Assembly: GCF_016859285.1 (NCBI RefSeq)
Contig: NC_053417.1
Location: 18,591,206 to 18,655,205, forward strand
From: Xiphias gladius
Lineage: Eukaryota; Chordata; Actinopteri; Istiophoriformes; Xiphiidae
DNA: 64,000 bases
Direction of reading: 5' to 3'
This document shows, one piece after another, positions 40,101 to 53,655 of the stretch (position 1 is the first letter of the stretch; every line of letters begins with the position of its first letter). The notes below the pieces were generated by a model. That model worked only from the letters and a program-made list of their open reading frames with translations. It was not told where the DNA came from and did no database searches. The position numbers and the translations under genes are program-made.

Positions 40101-43100
40101 TACATGGAACCATCTCAGTTGGGCTGGGAACCCTTAGTGATCTCCTGGATGAACTCTCTTCCTGATGCTCTGCAGAGCCCGGACAACCGCTACCTGCTGC
40201 TGGAGCTCTTCCACTGGCTCTTGCCACCTACCCTCAGGACACTGCGTAAACACTGCAGAGTGAGTGACCCCAGGCCCCAGAACAAATCAGATACAAATAT
40301 CTGCAGAATATTTATAAGTTTACATTTATTTATATATAAAATACAGAAGTTTTGTCATGCCTGATTATGGTTTTGTTTACAGGAAGTTGTTTCCACCAGC
40401 AACAGTAACACTGTGGTGTCCTTGTGTCGACTGTTTGAGATGTTGCTCACTGAACCTGTAAAGACGGATCCTGGGGATAAAAATATTCGCACCTGGATCA
40501 TGGTAAGGGATGAATCATTTATCCTTTCGAATAATATTATAACCTTATTCATTTAAAACCCTTGCTTTGTAACTGCACCTTTCAAACATACATTCAAACA
40601 TTTCATTGTTTTTGAATTTGTACTTTCTATTCCAGGTAATTATATTTTTGTGTGACACCTTTGCTTCTCATTCTTCATGATTACAGGCAGCTTTTGCCTT
40701 CTCCCTGGTGTGGTCCGTGGGTGGCAGCTGTGATGCAGACAGCAGAGAGAAGTTTAGTGAGTTCTTCAGGGTGACTGTTTCAGGAAAAACAGAAGAATAT
40801 CCTGTCCCTGAGACTGTTGGGAAATGGGAGTGTCCCATGGAGGAGAAAGGCCTGGTGTATGACTATTTTTATGAGGTATTGAGTAATTACATCACTCAGA
40901 TGTGTTTCACTTGTGTTTAAATCAGGAAATCAGACTTTAATTTCTTATACAGTTTAAAGGAAAAGGCCGCTGGGTTCAATGGAAAGATGCCATCAAGAAT
41001 GTCAGCCTGGGGAACAGAAACACCAAAGTGCAAGAGATCATTGTACCCACCATAGACACAGTTCGCTACACCTACCTCTTGGACCTCTGCATCAGCTACG
41101 GAGTGTTAGTATTTTCAGGGGTCACTGGGGCAATGATCAACACAAATGTCAAAAATGCTTTATTACCATGAATTATTGTGAATTATACCTTTGCCATATA
41201 CACTGTTTTTTCTTATTATCACTGAGTTTACTTTAACCGGAATTTATTTACATTTAATCTAACAAAATAGATTTTTTTGCATTTTTTATTACTCTTCACA
41301 GGCCTCTCCTTTTTGTTGGTTCTACTGGCACTGGGAAGTCAGTATATGTGAAGGAGAAACTGATGAACAATCTGGACAAAGACCGCTATTTACCCTTCTT
41401 CATCAATTTTTCAGCCCGCACTAGTGCCAACCAAACCCAGGTGAGCATTTAGGAACCATGGTCGAAATGGAATTTTTTTGATTACTAAGAAAAAAAATAT
41501 ATAGATAGAGTACTTTATTAATCATGCATATTATGTGAGGCGATAATCTGGGAAGAAAACAAGAAGGATTATTTTTTAATTTTCTGTTCTTTATTCTGTA
41601 TGTATGTCATCCTCCAGAATATCATCATGTCCAGGTTAGATAAAAGAAGGAAGGGAGTGTTTGGGCCCCCCATGGGAAAGAAGTGTGTCATCTTTGTGGA
41701 TGACATGAACATGCCTGCACTGGAACAGTTTGGAGCACAGCCTCCTGTGGAGCTTCTTCGACAGTACATAGACCATGGAAACTGGTATGAACCATCCACT
41801 ATTAGACTCCAATTTCATATTAAATCAAGCGCAAGATATAACAGAAAAAATAAACAGTAAATCTGCTGCAGCAAAGCACTGTTCATTTACCAGACAGACC
41901 TTATCTGTTATGCTCTGTTAGGTATGATCTGAAGGATACCTCCAGGATCACTCTTGTCGACCTCCAGCTGATCTCAGCTATGGGCCCTCCTGGTGGTGGA
42001 AGGAATGCAGTGACGTCTCGCTTCCTGCGGCACTTCAACATTTTTAGCATTAATGACTTCAGTGATGATACCATGGTGCGCATCTTCTCCACTGTGGTGG
42101 CCTTCTATCTCAAAAACAACGAGTTCCCACCTGAATATTTCACTGTTGGCAACCAAATAGTGACAGCTACTATGGAAGTGAGTGTCCTAAACACACACCT
42201 TGATATCACATGAACTGTTGATATGCGATGGTGAAATACGTTTTTCATATGTTAAAGTCTCTTAGCAATCATATCTTGTCTAATCCAATGGTTTTGTTCT
42301 CTGGTCATATATTTTTAATTCCCAAAGGTGTATAAAAAAGCCATGGAGAACCTGCTTCCAACTCCAGCTAAGTCTCACTACACATTCAACCTACGGGACT
42401 TCTCACGCGTTATCCAAGGCTGCCTGTTACTAAAGAAGGAGTCTCTAGAGAACAAACGCACTATGATACGCTTGTTTGTCCATGAGGTCTTCCGGGTCTA
42501 CTATGACCGTCTGGTGGATGATAAAGATCGGGAATGGCTCTTCCAGCTGATGAACAGCATCCTCAAAGATCATTTCAAAGAGTCCTTTGATCAGGTGTTT
42601 GATCACCTGAAACAAGGCAGAAAAGTAAGTTGCGATTGAGTTATATTTTCTGTAGCGTCATGTGCTTTACTATTACTATGTTTCTCAGCATGTTAGTGTG
42701 TAGGAAAATGCAGGAAAGAAGAGGAGGTGATTTGGACTGTTGTCACTCCTTGCTGCCCCAAATTTAAAAAAGATTTGATATTTTTTTGGATATATTTCAT
42801 AGTAGCATATATGAAAACTCAATAAATGTATTTGTGCTTTACTACTACAAAATACGTACTAATGAATCAAATACAAAAATCTAAATGCATTAATTTGTGC
42901 CGACTATTGTATTCCTTTCTCAGCTGGTTGAGGAAGACATGCGGAATCTTCTGTTCGGCGACTACATGCACCCTGACCTGGAGGATGATGAGCGCCTGTA
43001 TGCCGAGGTGCCCTCAATGGAAAGCTTTGCTCAGGTGGTGGAGTCGTTTCTTGATGAATACAACCAGATGCACAAGAATCACATGAACCTCGTCATCTTC

Positions 43101-46100
43101 TGGTAAACAGCTTTGATACTATAGACTCAATTCAACTACATTCCCTGCAAAAATATTGTTCTTGAGCGGTTCATCAAGTTAAGCATTATGTGAAACAGCA
43201 TTTAAAATGTGGAGGTATTTCACCTAATTAGAAGAATTTTTCTTGTTGTAAGAAAGTCAATCTTTCTAAACTGACAATACAACCAAATAACTTCAACTTC
43301 TATGAAGTAAGTCAATGAAAATATTTATTTATGTTCAAGTCAGTTTTTGCATGCAAAGTTTAACTGAGAAAAAAATGTCTGCATTATATAGCTATGTCCT
43401 GGAGCACCTGTCCCGTATCAGCCGTGTGTTGAAGCAGCCGGGAGGCAATGCCCTGCTTGTGGGAGTGGGAGGCAGTGGACGCCAGTCCATCACCCGTCTG
43501 GCTACGTCCATGGCCCACATGACCATGTTCCAGCCTGAGATCTCTAAGAGCTATGGCATGAACGATTGGAGAGATGATCTCAAGGTTAGCTTTATGGTTT
43601 AGGGAAGACTTCTGTATCCTTTTATGCTGATGCATTACATGGTTTTTTCACACTATTTTGATCTCTGCTTGTGATTTCTTTTCCATTTTCAAACAGCTGT
43701 GAAAGTTTTTAATATACATCTTAACCTAAGTTTACTTATACCACAGATGCTACTGAAAAATGCTGGGGTGAAAGGTCAGAAGACTGTGTTCTTGCTAACT
43801 GATGCTCAGATCAAAGATGAGGCTTTTCTAGAAGATGTGGACAGTGTCCTGAACACAGGAGAGGTGCCCAATCTGTTTGCCCTAGATGAGAAGCAAGAGA
43901 TTATGGAGGTACGCTGTTATTAGCCCTGATATTAGCAATTTATACCTTGTGTAAAGGCCCTATTAATTTAGATTTAATATAATTCTTACTTCTTCTCTTT
44001 TTCTCCAGGCAGTACGTCCCATTGCCCAAGCTGGTAATAAGAATTTGGAGCTGAGTCCTTTGACTCTGTTTGCATTCTTCGTGGCACGCTGTAGAGAGAA
44101 CCTGCATATTGTTGTGGCCTTTAGTCCCATTGGGGATGCCTTTCGAAATCGCCTGCGCCAGTTTCCATCTCTTATCAACTGCTGTACCATTGACTGGTTC
44201 CAGGTACTATATAGGCATTAGAAGGCATTCATTTGTATTTTATCTGCAGTGAAATATACTGAATATACAGTACAAGTATGTGTCTGCGCATCAGTCAGTC
44301 AGATAGTTTGTCATCTGTACTCCTTGGACCAGAGATAACATCAAAAGAAAGAAAAAGGAAGAAAGTATGAGATATAGTGTCTGTACATGTTCTTGTCTTT
44401 GTTCCTATCCTCACTATCCTTTTCCTCTCTCTGCCCTGACAGCCATGGCCAGACGAGGCTCTTGAGCGTGTGGCCAACTCCTTCCTGGAGTCACTGGAGA
44501 TGACTGAAAATGAGAGGCAGGAGGTCATACCCATCTGCAAAACATTCCATACCTCTGCCAAAAAGCTCTCACAGAGGTATGGCATGCGGTTATTTATAAC
44601 TTGTGTATTCAAAGGTAAAGTACATTTATATTACACTGTTGTTTTCATTGCAGTTTCCTCTCTGAGCTTGGACGCCATAATTATGTGACGCCCACATCCT
44701 ACCTGGAGCTGATTGCAGCTTTCCGTCTGCTACTCACTCAGAAAAGAGACACTGTCATGAAGGCAAAAAAGAGATATACCAATGGTCTGGATAAACTAGC
44801 CTTCGCTGAATCTCAGGTATATGCAGCACCATTTTTACCTGAGTTGTCTTGTTTTTTGTCTGTTTTTTTAATTTAAGATGTTGAGCATACTTTAGCCATA
44901 ATTAATATTAACAATATCTTTCTGTAGGTGGGTGAGATGAAGAGGGAACTGGTAGACCTACAGCCCAAGCTGGAGCAGGCAAAGACAGACAACACCAAAA
45001 TGATGAAGGTGAATAATTCACATCTTTATTCAGCCCCAACAATGACTTAGATTATATATTGAATATAAATACTATAAATAGTGTGTGTGTGTGTGTGTGT
45101 GTATACATTGTATAATGTGATGACTTTAAGGTGATTGAAGTGGAGTCTGTGGAAGTGGAAGCCAAAAGTAAAGTTGTGCGCATTGATGAAGAGGCAGCAA
45201 CTATAAAAGCCAATGAGGCTCAGGCTCTGAAGAATGAGTGTGAGAGTGACTTGGCTGAGGCTATCCCTGCCCTGGAAGCTGCTCTTTCTGCCTTGGACAC
45301 TTTGAAGGTGAGTATTCTTCAACCGCACTGCTTCTTTGTACCAGGCTTAGCCATTGCACTTAGCCCTCAGACCACTGCAGTTTAGACAGCTGAGTAAGTT
45401 GAGCTGCTTGTTTCGTTTCAGCCCGCTGATGTCACAATTGTGAAGTCGATGAAAAATCCACCTTCAGGGGTGAAGCTGGTGATGTCAGCTGTGTGTGTGA
45501 TGAAGGACATAAAACCAGATAAGATAGCTGACCCAGCTGGGACTGGAAAAAAGGTTAGACTAAGGAAAAATATATCTTATTTCAAAAGCTCATTAGAATG
45601 AAAACATTTTAACATTCCAACTTCTACTAATATCCCAATGAGTAACATGTCTTTTTTTTTATTGTCTAGGTTTTTGACTACTGGGGTCCAAGCAAGAAGC
45701 TACTGGGGGATATGAACTTCTTACGAGATCTTAAAGAATATGACAAGGACAATATTCCTGTGAGTTTCAAGAAAACAACATTCCTATTAAAGGAAACACT
45801 TTTATTTTGTTCTGACTAAGTTCACTATCTCTATTTTGCAGGTCTCCGTGATGCAAAAAATCCGTAGTGAGTACATGACTAACCCTGACTTTGAAGCCAG
45901 TATAGTGGCAAAGGCCTCCTCTGCAGCAGAGGGCCTGTGCAAGTGGATCAAAGCAATGGAGGTGTATGACAGGGTGGCACAGGTGCAGTGTTTCTGGATT
46001 TGCATAGACTTTTTTCTCATGACCTGTCCCGATAACATATGCATGGTTGCATAAACACCCTCTTTGTTTTCAACCACTCTGGTGATTTTAGGTTGTGGCT

Positions 46101-49100
46101 CCTAAGAAGGCCAATCTGGCAGAGGCCCAGGAGTCCCTGGCTGCTACCATGGCCCTGCTGGACCAGAAGAGAGCCGAGTTAAAGGAGGTTGAGGACCGTT
46201 TAGCTGCTCTTCAAAAAACTTTTGAGGAGAAAACAGAGGAGAAGGCTCAGCTGGAGTTCCAAGTGGACTTGTGTGCCAGGAAGTTAGAAAGGGCTGAGAA
46301 ACTCATTGGTGGTCTGGGAGGAGAGAAGACCAGGTGATGATGCACAAAAATTTTGTATGGTTAATTATTTTCTGCAATTAAAACAATGACAATAGTACAC
46401 TGACTGAAATCATTTATGTCTATAGATGGTCTAAGGCAGCAGATGACCTGCAGAACACATATGACAACCTGACTGGAGATGTTCTCATTTCCGCTGGTGT
46501 AATCGCTTACCTTGGGGCTTTCACTGCTGGCTTCAGAGAGGAATGCACCATGTTATGGACCAAACTCTGTCAAGTAACAGTCCTCCTGTTTTTTTTCCGA
46601 CTGTTTTAGTTACTCTCTTTGAATTCATACACATTCAATTACATATTATCTATTTTTCACCTGTCTCAAAATCTCTAGTCTAAGAACATTCCATCGTCAA
46701 ATGACTTCTCTCTCAGTAAAACCTTGGGAGATCCCATTAAGATCAGAGCTTGGAACATTGCAGGCCTTCCCAGCGACTCTTTCTCAATCGACAATGGTGT
46801 CATTGTCAGTAATTCACGTAGATGGTGAGTCAGTATTGCTGAAATGTTTTGGTGAAATGTTAAATCTACTTAATACTGAAACATTTGTCACAAATATTCA
46901 GTTTTTGGGTAAATATAAGGAAAACTGGCTGTAAAGATTCATCTCATCCATAATTTTTATGTTATTCTAGGCCTTTAATGATTGACCCTCAGGGCCAGGC
47001 CAACAAGTGGGTGAAGAATTCAGAGAAGGACAACAACCTGAGTGTAATCAAAATGACAGATGCGGACTACATGAGAACTTTGGAAAACTGTATTCAATTT
47101 GGAACACCGTTGCTGCTTGAAAATGTAGGAGAGGAGCTGGACCCTTCACTTGAACCACTGCTGCTCAAACAAACCTTCAAACAAGGTGCTGAGAATGTGA
47201 TGTGGCTGCCAAAGGGCCATCTGAGATTTGAGTTTAAAAACTGGAAAAAAATTTAAGTTCAATCATTTTTGTTTGACCCAGGCGGTGTGGATTGCATCAG
47301 GATGGGGGAGAGTGTGATTGAGTATTCCTGCGATTTCCGTTTCTACATCACCACTAAGCTGAGGAACCCCCACTACCTACCAGAACTGGCCACCAAGGTT
47401 TCCCTGCTCAATTTCATGATCACTCCAGAGGGCTTGGAGGACCAGCTGCTGGGGATTGTGGTTGCCAAGGAGAGGTTAGTGCTCATAAAATAGTCACTTT
47501 GGTATTCCAATGAAATACTACTTGCCACCTCAGGAGAGCATTGTTTCTGCTTCATCTGCTCTACAGACCAGAACTGGAGGAGGACAGAAATGCACTAATC
47601 CTGCAGTCAGCTGCCAATAAGAGGCAGCTAAAGGAAATTGAGGATAAGATCCTAGAGACACTGCAGTCTTCTGAGGGAAATATCCTGGAGGATGAGAGTG
47701 CCATTCAGATTCTAGATTCTGCTAAGGTCATGTCCAACGAGATTACCAAGAAACAGCAGGTGTGGACGGCACACAGAAAAATGAGATCTGCATTGGTAAT
47801 GTGACAAGTCTGATATTTGGTAATCTACTACCTACTGTTTATGTATTTCCCAGATTGCAGAAAAGACAGAGATCAAGATTGCAGAGTCCAGAGAGGGTTA
47901 CAGAGCCATTGCCAAGCACTCCGCCATCCTGTTCTTCAGCATTGCTGATCTGACCAACATAGACCCAATGTACCAGTACTCTCTGAGCTGGTTTGTCAAC
48001 CTCTACATTAACTCTATACAAGACAGGTGAGTGATGCACATCATGTATATTCTGCAGTGTCCTAAAAGAAATAATGCATTGAGACAAATCTGCTGGGACT
48101 TTATGACTGTACCAGCAGTTTAGAGAACATTGATCTCCGTCTGTTCTACATACTGTAAAGACAAGCTTGAATATCACACAGGAATCACACATGTGACAAA
48201 GAGGATTATTACAGCAACTTACTTGATTCTATTTGGATGTGAGGCTCAGTTCTTATCTCAGTCAGAGTTGCAGTCAGATTTAGATATTTGTTCCATTGCT
48301 CATGGTAAACACTAATGTCTTTTAAGTTTAACCATTTTCAGAATAATTAGGTGCAATCAGTAAAGCCCACTGAAGACATGCAACGCTATTTATGATTAAT
48401 GACAGAGCAAAAGTGAAGCTGCACATGAAAAGGATCAAATGTAACTTCTTTCATTTGTGGAGTTGGAGATTTGCCCTGTACACACAGAAAATATACATTT
48501 CTGTAGTATAACATCACAAGTAGCAATTGTAGATATCTTAGAATAGAATATGTTTCATTTTACTGTAAGCATATTTGACTTAGGTGGGACTATCTAGTGG
48601 CTAGTGGAGACTGAGCCCTTTACACTTTACACCAATATCTGATGTAAACTTTTAACATAGGTTTATATAACTTTTAGTTGATCTATGTTCATCTCCAGTT
48701 TCCTGTGTTTTGTCTTTTATTCATCAGTAATAAGTCCAAGATCCTAGAAAGGAGGCTTCGATACCTGATCGATCACTTCACCTATAACCTCTACTGCAAC
48801 ATCTGTCGATCTCTGTTTGAGAATGACAAACTCCTCTTTTCCTTCCTCCTCTGCTGCAATCTACTTTTGTAAGTGTTACAGCTACTGTGGGACATTGGTT
48901 GAATGAATTAGGTTAGTAGGATTTGATTTCAGCTTTTAACCAAGTTCTCATATGAAAATACAATATGTGAATTTTACATTATAATATCTTCTATTGATAT
49001 TTATATTCAGAGCAAAAAAGGAAATCGAATACTCTGAGTTCATGTTCTTGCTGACTGGAGGAGTGGGCCTGCAGAACACCATTGCTAACCCTGACCCCAG

Positions 49101-50836
49101 CTGGCTACAGGACAAGAGCTGGGATGAGATCTGTCGAGCCAGTGAGCTGCCTGGCTTACAAGGAATAAAGTAAAAAGCATCACTCATTCAATGAAAGATT
49201 TTCTTTTTTTCATTATTTATGGCTGTCCTGTTTTTCATTATGAATTTCGTTTGACTAATGTGTGTGTGAGTGAATATGGGTGTTATTTTTTCCACAGAGA
49301 AGCTTTCATCAAGAGTCCAGGAGACTTCAAAGCTATTTATGACAGCAAAGAGCCGTGCAACACTCCTCTGCCCACGCCATGGTGTGGACAACTGAATGAC
49401 CTGCAGAGAATGATCGTTGTTCGTTGTCTCAGGCCTGATAAGATAGTGCCAGCTGTGACTAAATATGTGACTGGCAAACTTGGGAAGAAATTTGTACAGC
49501 CCCCTCCCTTTGACCTGAGTAAGAGCTACCTGGACTCCAACTCCACCATCCCTCTTGTGTTTGTGCTGTCTCCAGGAGCTGATCCCATGGCTAGTAAGTC
49601 CTACTTAACCACTGATTGACTGTCAAGGTTTCACATAATGCTATCCCTGAAAATCATTAGAAATAACAATATCCCTCCACAGGCTTACTGAAGTTTGCCA
49701 GTGACAAGAATATGGGTGGTCTCAAGTTTCAGTCCATCTCTCTGGGTCAGGGCCAGGGCCCCATTGCTGCTAAAATGATATCCAAGGCCATGCAGGATGG
49801 GACATGGGTGTGTTTACAGAATTGTCACCTGGCCGTTTCCTGGATGTCCACCCTAGAGAAAATCTGTGAGGAATTAAGTCCAATAACATGCCACCCCGAC
49901 TTTCGCCTTTGGCTCACAAGCTACCCTTCACCCAAGGTAAAACATAGCGCATTCCATTCTGAATATGCAAATGCATTAAGAACTTCATGTAGCAATATAG
50001 ACATTTTGTCAGACTATAGTCCTAAAGAAATAACTTCCTTTTTAATATCAGTTTCCAGTGACCATCCTGCAGAATGGGGTGAAAATGACAAATGAGCCTC
50101 CTACAGGACTCAGACTCAACCTACTTCAGTCTTATTTGTCAGATCCTGTTTCTGACCCTAACTTCTTCAATTTCTGCCCCAACAAGGAGCTGGTGAGCTG
50201 GGGGTAGCTCATTTTCATTTTGTATACAACAGGAATTTGCATTTCTTTATTTAATAGGTCTATCACACAGATGACATTCTCTGACTCTTGGATATCTCTT
50301 GTAGATTTGGGAAAAGCTCCTGTATGGGCTGTGCTTCTTCCATGCTCTTGTTCAGGAGAGAAAGAAGTTTGGTCCATTGGGCTGGAATATTCCCTATGGC
50401 TTCAATGAGTCTGACCTCCGTATAAGCATCAGGCAGCTACAGGTATTCATTCAGAGATTCAGTGGCTGAGTTTCTTCATCACCACAATCTAAAATGCATT
50501 TATTTTATTTTCCTCTTTAGCTGTTTGTGAACGAATATGATGAGGTGCCCTTCGAGGCCATAATGTATCTGACCGGGGAGTGTAACTATGGTGGCCGTGT
50601 GACAGACGACTGGGATAGGCGGCTCCTGATGACCATCTTGGCGGACTTCTACAACAAGGATGTCATTGAGAAACCTCGCTACCCTTTCTCACCTAGTGGT
50701 GAATACTTTGCCCCACCTAAATCTATCTATGAGGACTACATTGAATTTATCAAGGTAAAAACACTTGAGATACCACACATAAAGAGGATAAATATCTATT
50801 TGTTCATTTTCTTTCTCTCTCTCTCTCCATATATAG

Positions 50837-50875
<39 letters not shown>

Positions 50876-53655
50876 CATATGTAATGACTTGCAACTGAGT
50901 AACAATACCTTTGTTTTGTTCTAGGAACTTCCATTCAGCCAGCATCCAGAGGTGTTTGGGATGCATGAAAATGTAGACATTTCTAAAGATCTCCAGCAGA
51001 CGAAGTTGCTGTTTGATTCTCTGCTACTCACCCAGGGTGGTGGAGCTAAGGGAGGGGGTAGCTCTGGGAGTGACAACATGCTATACGACATAGCAAATGA
51101 CGTCCTTACCAAGGTATAAACTAGTAACATTGTCTCTTCAGTTAGCAATTTTTAGCCATGTTAGTGGCCCGTGCTATTGGCAGTGTCTATTGTCCACCAC
51201 TTTGGTCCAGACTAAAATATCTCAGATTGACATGGAATTTTATGTAGATCTTCATGGTCCCTAGGGGATGAATCCTACTTACTTTGGTGATCTCCTCACT
51301 TTTCCTGTGGTGTCACCAGCAGGTCAGTTTTCACTTATCCCATGAAATATCTGAACCGATGAATTGAGACAAAATTTTGTACAGACATTAATAGTTCAGT
51401 TAATAGACAGTGACTGCTAGTGACTTTGGTAAGCCCCTGACTTTCCCTCCAGTGCCACCATGAGGTTTATGGTTTTGGGTGAAATGTCTCAACAAATACA
51501 AAAAAAAATTCATATTACCCTCTGGATGAACCATAATAACTTTGGTGATCGCTAAACTTTTTATCTAGCACCATCATCAGGTCAAACTTTTACTTCGTTC
51601 AATGTTTGTTTTATGACTGAATATCAGCAAACGTAATGATATTCAACCTGTGCTGTACTTTGTGTTTATTGCTAATTTGTAAATGTAAGCATCCTTTCAC
51701 ACTAAATTAAGGTGGCGAACATGGTAAACGTTATTCCTGTTTTGCATCAGCATGTTTTGTCATTGTGAAAATATTAGAATGCTGGCGTTAACATTTGACT
51801 CAAAGCACCACTGAGCCTAGTATAGCCTCACAGAGGCTAGCATGGCTGTAGACCCTTGTTATTACAGATACAGAAAGGCTTTTTTTGAACTTGTGTGAGA
51901 TGTTTAAAAAGCGTATTATTATAGTCTTGATGTGAGATGAGGAACTTTTATATGTGATTTTTCCATCCTTTTAATTTTTTAATGTTAGATTTAACCAAAA
52001 AGATTTTTTAAAGATTTGGTTTAAATTTTTAAAAGAAAATACACAGGGCACCAGTGCTTTCCGGTAAAGAATTTAAGTTGGTGTTTCCTATAGCGTGATT
52101 ATGAGCCTAAGTATAGCCTCAAAGAGGACTGAACTGAATATTTGTATGCACTGCACTAAAAATTTGTAATATTTGCTTGCTTTTTTCCTATAGCTTCCAG
52201 CTAATTTTGACACAGAAGCAGTTCTCTTGAAGTTCCCAGTGCTCTATGAGGAGAGTATGAACACTGTGCTCGTCCAAGAGATGGAGCGCTACAACACGTA
52301 TGGACAAACAGCTCAGTGCAGATCTTTAAGAGGTGTAGCACATCACCACTTATTTTATATGACTTAGCTGCTGTTTTTGCTCTCTTTCAGGCTGTGTAGT
52401 ACAATCCGTGTGAGTCTACAGAACCTGCTAAAAGCCATTAAGGGTTTGGTGGTGATGGATGCAGAGCTGGAGGCAGTTGCAGGCAGTCTGATAGTGGGCA
52501 AGGTCCCAGAGAAATGGGGCAAGCGCTCTTACCCTAGCCTCAAACCCTTGGGCAGCTATGTTACTGACTTTCTCTCAAGATTGAAGTTTTTGCAGGTGAG
52601 ACTGCTTAACAAAGATCATTTCGTTGAGAGGGACGCTATCATTTTTGATTGGAGATAGGAAAATGCATTTTATTCTTGAATATGATTAAATGGGACATTG
52701 TTAAGTTTTTTACTCCTCCTATATTTTCACTTTTACTTTGTGTGTCCGTAGGATTGGTACAACACCTGCAAGCCCAATGTGTTCTGGCTGTCTGGCTTCT
52801 TTTTCACCCAGGCCTTCCTAACTGGGGCTATGCAGAACTACGCCAGGAAATACCATGTCCCCATTGACCTGCTAGGGTTTGATTTTGAGGTCAAATGATA
52901 CACACTTTATAATCCCTTTGTGTCCATCTCAAAGAGCTTCTCACAGCCCAAAGTATACACTGATATGTGGTTTTGTTTTCAGGTTCTTCCTATCGATGAG
53001 TCAGATACATCACCGGACGATGGTGTTTACATTAATGGATTGTTTCTGGATGGAGCTCGATGGGACAGAGGGAGGTAGATATTCATACTACATATATTTT
53101 TACATATTTTAAGAATAATAGTTATATCATTATAATTTTGTGTAAGGAGAAATGTAAGGAGACTGGATAAACCTTCACTATTGTTTGTCTCTCTATCATC
53201 AGTGCAGTTCTGGCTGAGCAGCACCCCAAAGTCCTGTTTGACTTTATGCCCATCATTTGGATAAAACCCAGTAAGTATTAAGTTTCTTCTTATTCTGCCA
53301 ATATATTACAAATGAAATGCAGGCCATTCTTGTTTTCGGGTTTCTGTTTCAAACCCAGTATTGTAAGTTGTTGCTTTTTTCTTTAATTACTATTTCCTCT
53401 CCAAGTTCCTGTCTCTCTGCTTTGTGTTTTTTTGTTCATTTGCTCCCTTCTCTCCACGCAGCTCAAAAGAAGAGCATTGATCAGCCTCAGAAACTGTATG
53501 TTTGCCCTCTCTACAAGACCAGTGAGAGGAAGGGCACCCTCTCTACCACAGGTCACTCCACCAATTTTGTCATTTCCATGATGTTGACCACCAGCAGGCC
53601 CCCTCAACATTGGATCAAGCGTGGTGTGGCCATGCTCTGCCAGCTTGATGACTGA
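29767..53655 (+). CDS. dnah12: Dynein axonemal heavy chain 12 (inner-arm, single-headed type)
   Basis: A motor heavy chain of the inner dynein arms of motile cilia and flagella. It converts ATP hydrolysis into microtubule sliding. I can join 73 coding exons, all in frame, into 3,973 aa; this size fits the short single-headed inner-arm class (DNAH3/7/12). All parts are present: tail, linker, six AAA modules, stalk with microtubule-binding domain, and C-terminal region ending [15 protein letters not shown]. Exons and motifs are given in the entries for the parts. One intron (35,844-35,925) uses a GC donor. The first exon has a good Kozak context and a FOXJ1/RFX site upstream. I assign DNAH12 rather than DNAH3/7 mainly because asb14 follows directly, as in human 3p14.3. 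The 3' UTR ends at AATAAA 53,844. No lesions were seen. Confidence 0.93.
33802..33825. repeat. (TTTA)n microsatellite
   Basis: About six TTTA units within dnah12 intron 14. Confidence 0.85.
34193..37167 (+). other. dnah12 part: linker region (exons 16-25)
   Basis: Exons: 34193-34436, 34562-34747, 34852-35052, 35199-35393, 35498-35619, 35708-35843, 35926-36072, 36246-36365, 36707-36863, 36995-37167 (residues 716-1276). This is the DHC N2/linker domain that swings across the ring during the power stroke. Typical strings: [48 protein letters not shown]. Exon 21 ends in CAG|GCAAGG, a GC donor required by the frame. Confidence 0.88.
36558..36593. repeat. Perfect 18-bp tandem duplication
   Basis: The unit AGTGTAGAGGTACAAAGC occurs twice head to tail in dnah12 intron 23, outside all splice signals. 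Confidence 0.95.
37285..38300 (+). other. dnah12 part: AAA1, main ATPase site (exons 26-28)
   Basis: Exons: 37285-37437, 37544-37783, 38055-38300 (residues 1277-1489). Walker A GPAGTGKT is at about residues 1290-1297, Walker B ACFDEFNR with D1342/E1343, and the conserved [16 protein letters not shown] follows. All catalytic residues expected for the principal hydrolytic site are present. Confidence 0.95.
38434..40875 (+). other. dnah12 part: AAA2 (exons 29-36)
   Basis: Exons: 38434-38553, 38661-38770, 38928-39108, 39251-39391, 39506-39589, 40071-40259, 40383-40502, 40687-40875 (residues 1490-1867). Walker A is GESFAGKT (about 1571-1578). The Walker B position reads WVVFDGP, with Gly in place of the catalytic Glu, as is usual for dynein AAA2, which binds but does not hydrolyse nucleotide. 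Confidence 0.92.
40953..42624 (+). other. dnah12 part: AAA3, regulatory ATPase (exons 37-41)
   Basis: Exons: 40953-41104, 41302-41440, 41618-41784, 41922-42177, 42328-42624 (residues 1868-2204). Walker A is GSTGTGKS (about 1924-1931); Walker B is [11 protein letters not shown] (D1992/D1993). [14 protein letters not shown] is the typical sensor region. Confidence 0.93.
42924..44576 (+). other. dnah12 part: AAA4 (exons 42-46)
   Basis: Exons: 42924-43102, 43392-43584, 43747-43908, 44009-44203, 44443-44576 (residues 2205-2491). The P-loop is GVGGSGRQS (about 2288-2296), with Arg-Gln in place of Lys-Ser/Thr. I know this form from other axonemal dyneins, so it is not a defect. LLTDAQI marks the Walker B strand. 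Confidence 0.92.
44654..46333 (+). other. dnah12 part: stalk coiled coil and microtubule-binding domain (exons 47-53)
   Basis: Exons: 44654-44816, 44928-45008, 45131-45307, 45422-45553, 45670-45759, 45842-45982, 46092-46333 (residues 2492-2834). The heptad-rich CC1 runs through exons 47-49. The microtubule-binding domain begins near [20 protein letters not shown] (exon 50). CC2 is exon 53 ([20 protein letters not shown]). Lengths fit an inner-arm dynein. Confidence 0.92.
45081..45101. repeat. (GT)n microsatellite
   Basis: About ten GT units in dnah12 intron 48. Confidence 0.9.
46426..48026 (+). other. dnah12 part: AAA5 (exons 54-59)
   Basis: Exons: 46426-46573, 46679-46824, 46971-47185, 47282-47474, 47567-47759, 47854-48026 (residues 2834-3190). 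Typical strings: [41 protein letters not shown]. No Walker A lysine is expected or found in this module. Confidence 0.9.
50836..50867. repeat. (AT)n microsatellite
   Basis: ATATAGATATACATATATAT and following AT units in dnah12 intron 66. Confidence 0.9.
51175..51870 (+). mobile_element. Percomorph interspersed repeat, copy 2 (dnah12 intron 67)
   Basis: Shares ordered strings with the copy at 17,629-18,300: CCACTTTGGTCCAGACTAAA, GGGGATGAATCCTACTTACT, TTTGGTGATCTCCTCACTTT, AGTGCCACCATGAGG, ATCTAGCACCATCATCAGGT, CTGTGCTGTACTTTGTGTTT and GCACCACTGAGCC. The terminal GCTAGCATGGCTGTAGAC matches the family end as I remember it. It accounts for most of the unusually long intron 67 (51,114-52,193). 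Confidence 0.8.

Larger units (their letters stand above)
48728..53655 (+). other. dnah12 part: AAA6 and C-terminal domain (exons 60-73)
   Basis: Exons: 48728-48868, 49011-49169, 49298-49593, 49683-49936, 50052-50192, 50305-50442, 50521-50754, 50925-51113, 52194-52297, 52391-52595, 52752-52889, 52983-53074, 53203-53270, 53462-53655 (residues 3190-3973, TGA at 53,653-53,655). Strings [33 protein letters not shown] and FNECDL-like FNESDLRIS are diagnostic of AAA6. A Gly/Ser-rich loop ([12 protein letters not shown]) lies in exon 67. Confidence 0.92.

Noticed and set aside
43440-43495. dnah12 AAA4 P-loop lacking the usual GK[ST]
   Set aside because: GVGGSGRQS at AAA4 is common in axonemal dyneins, so it is not a mutation.
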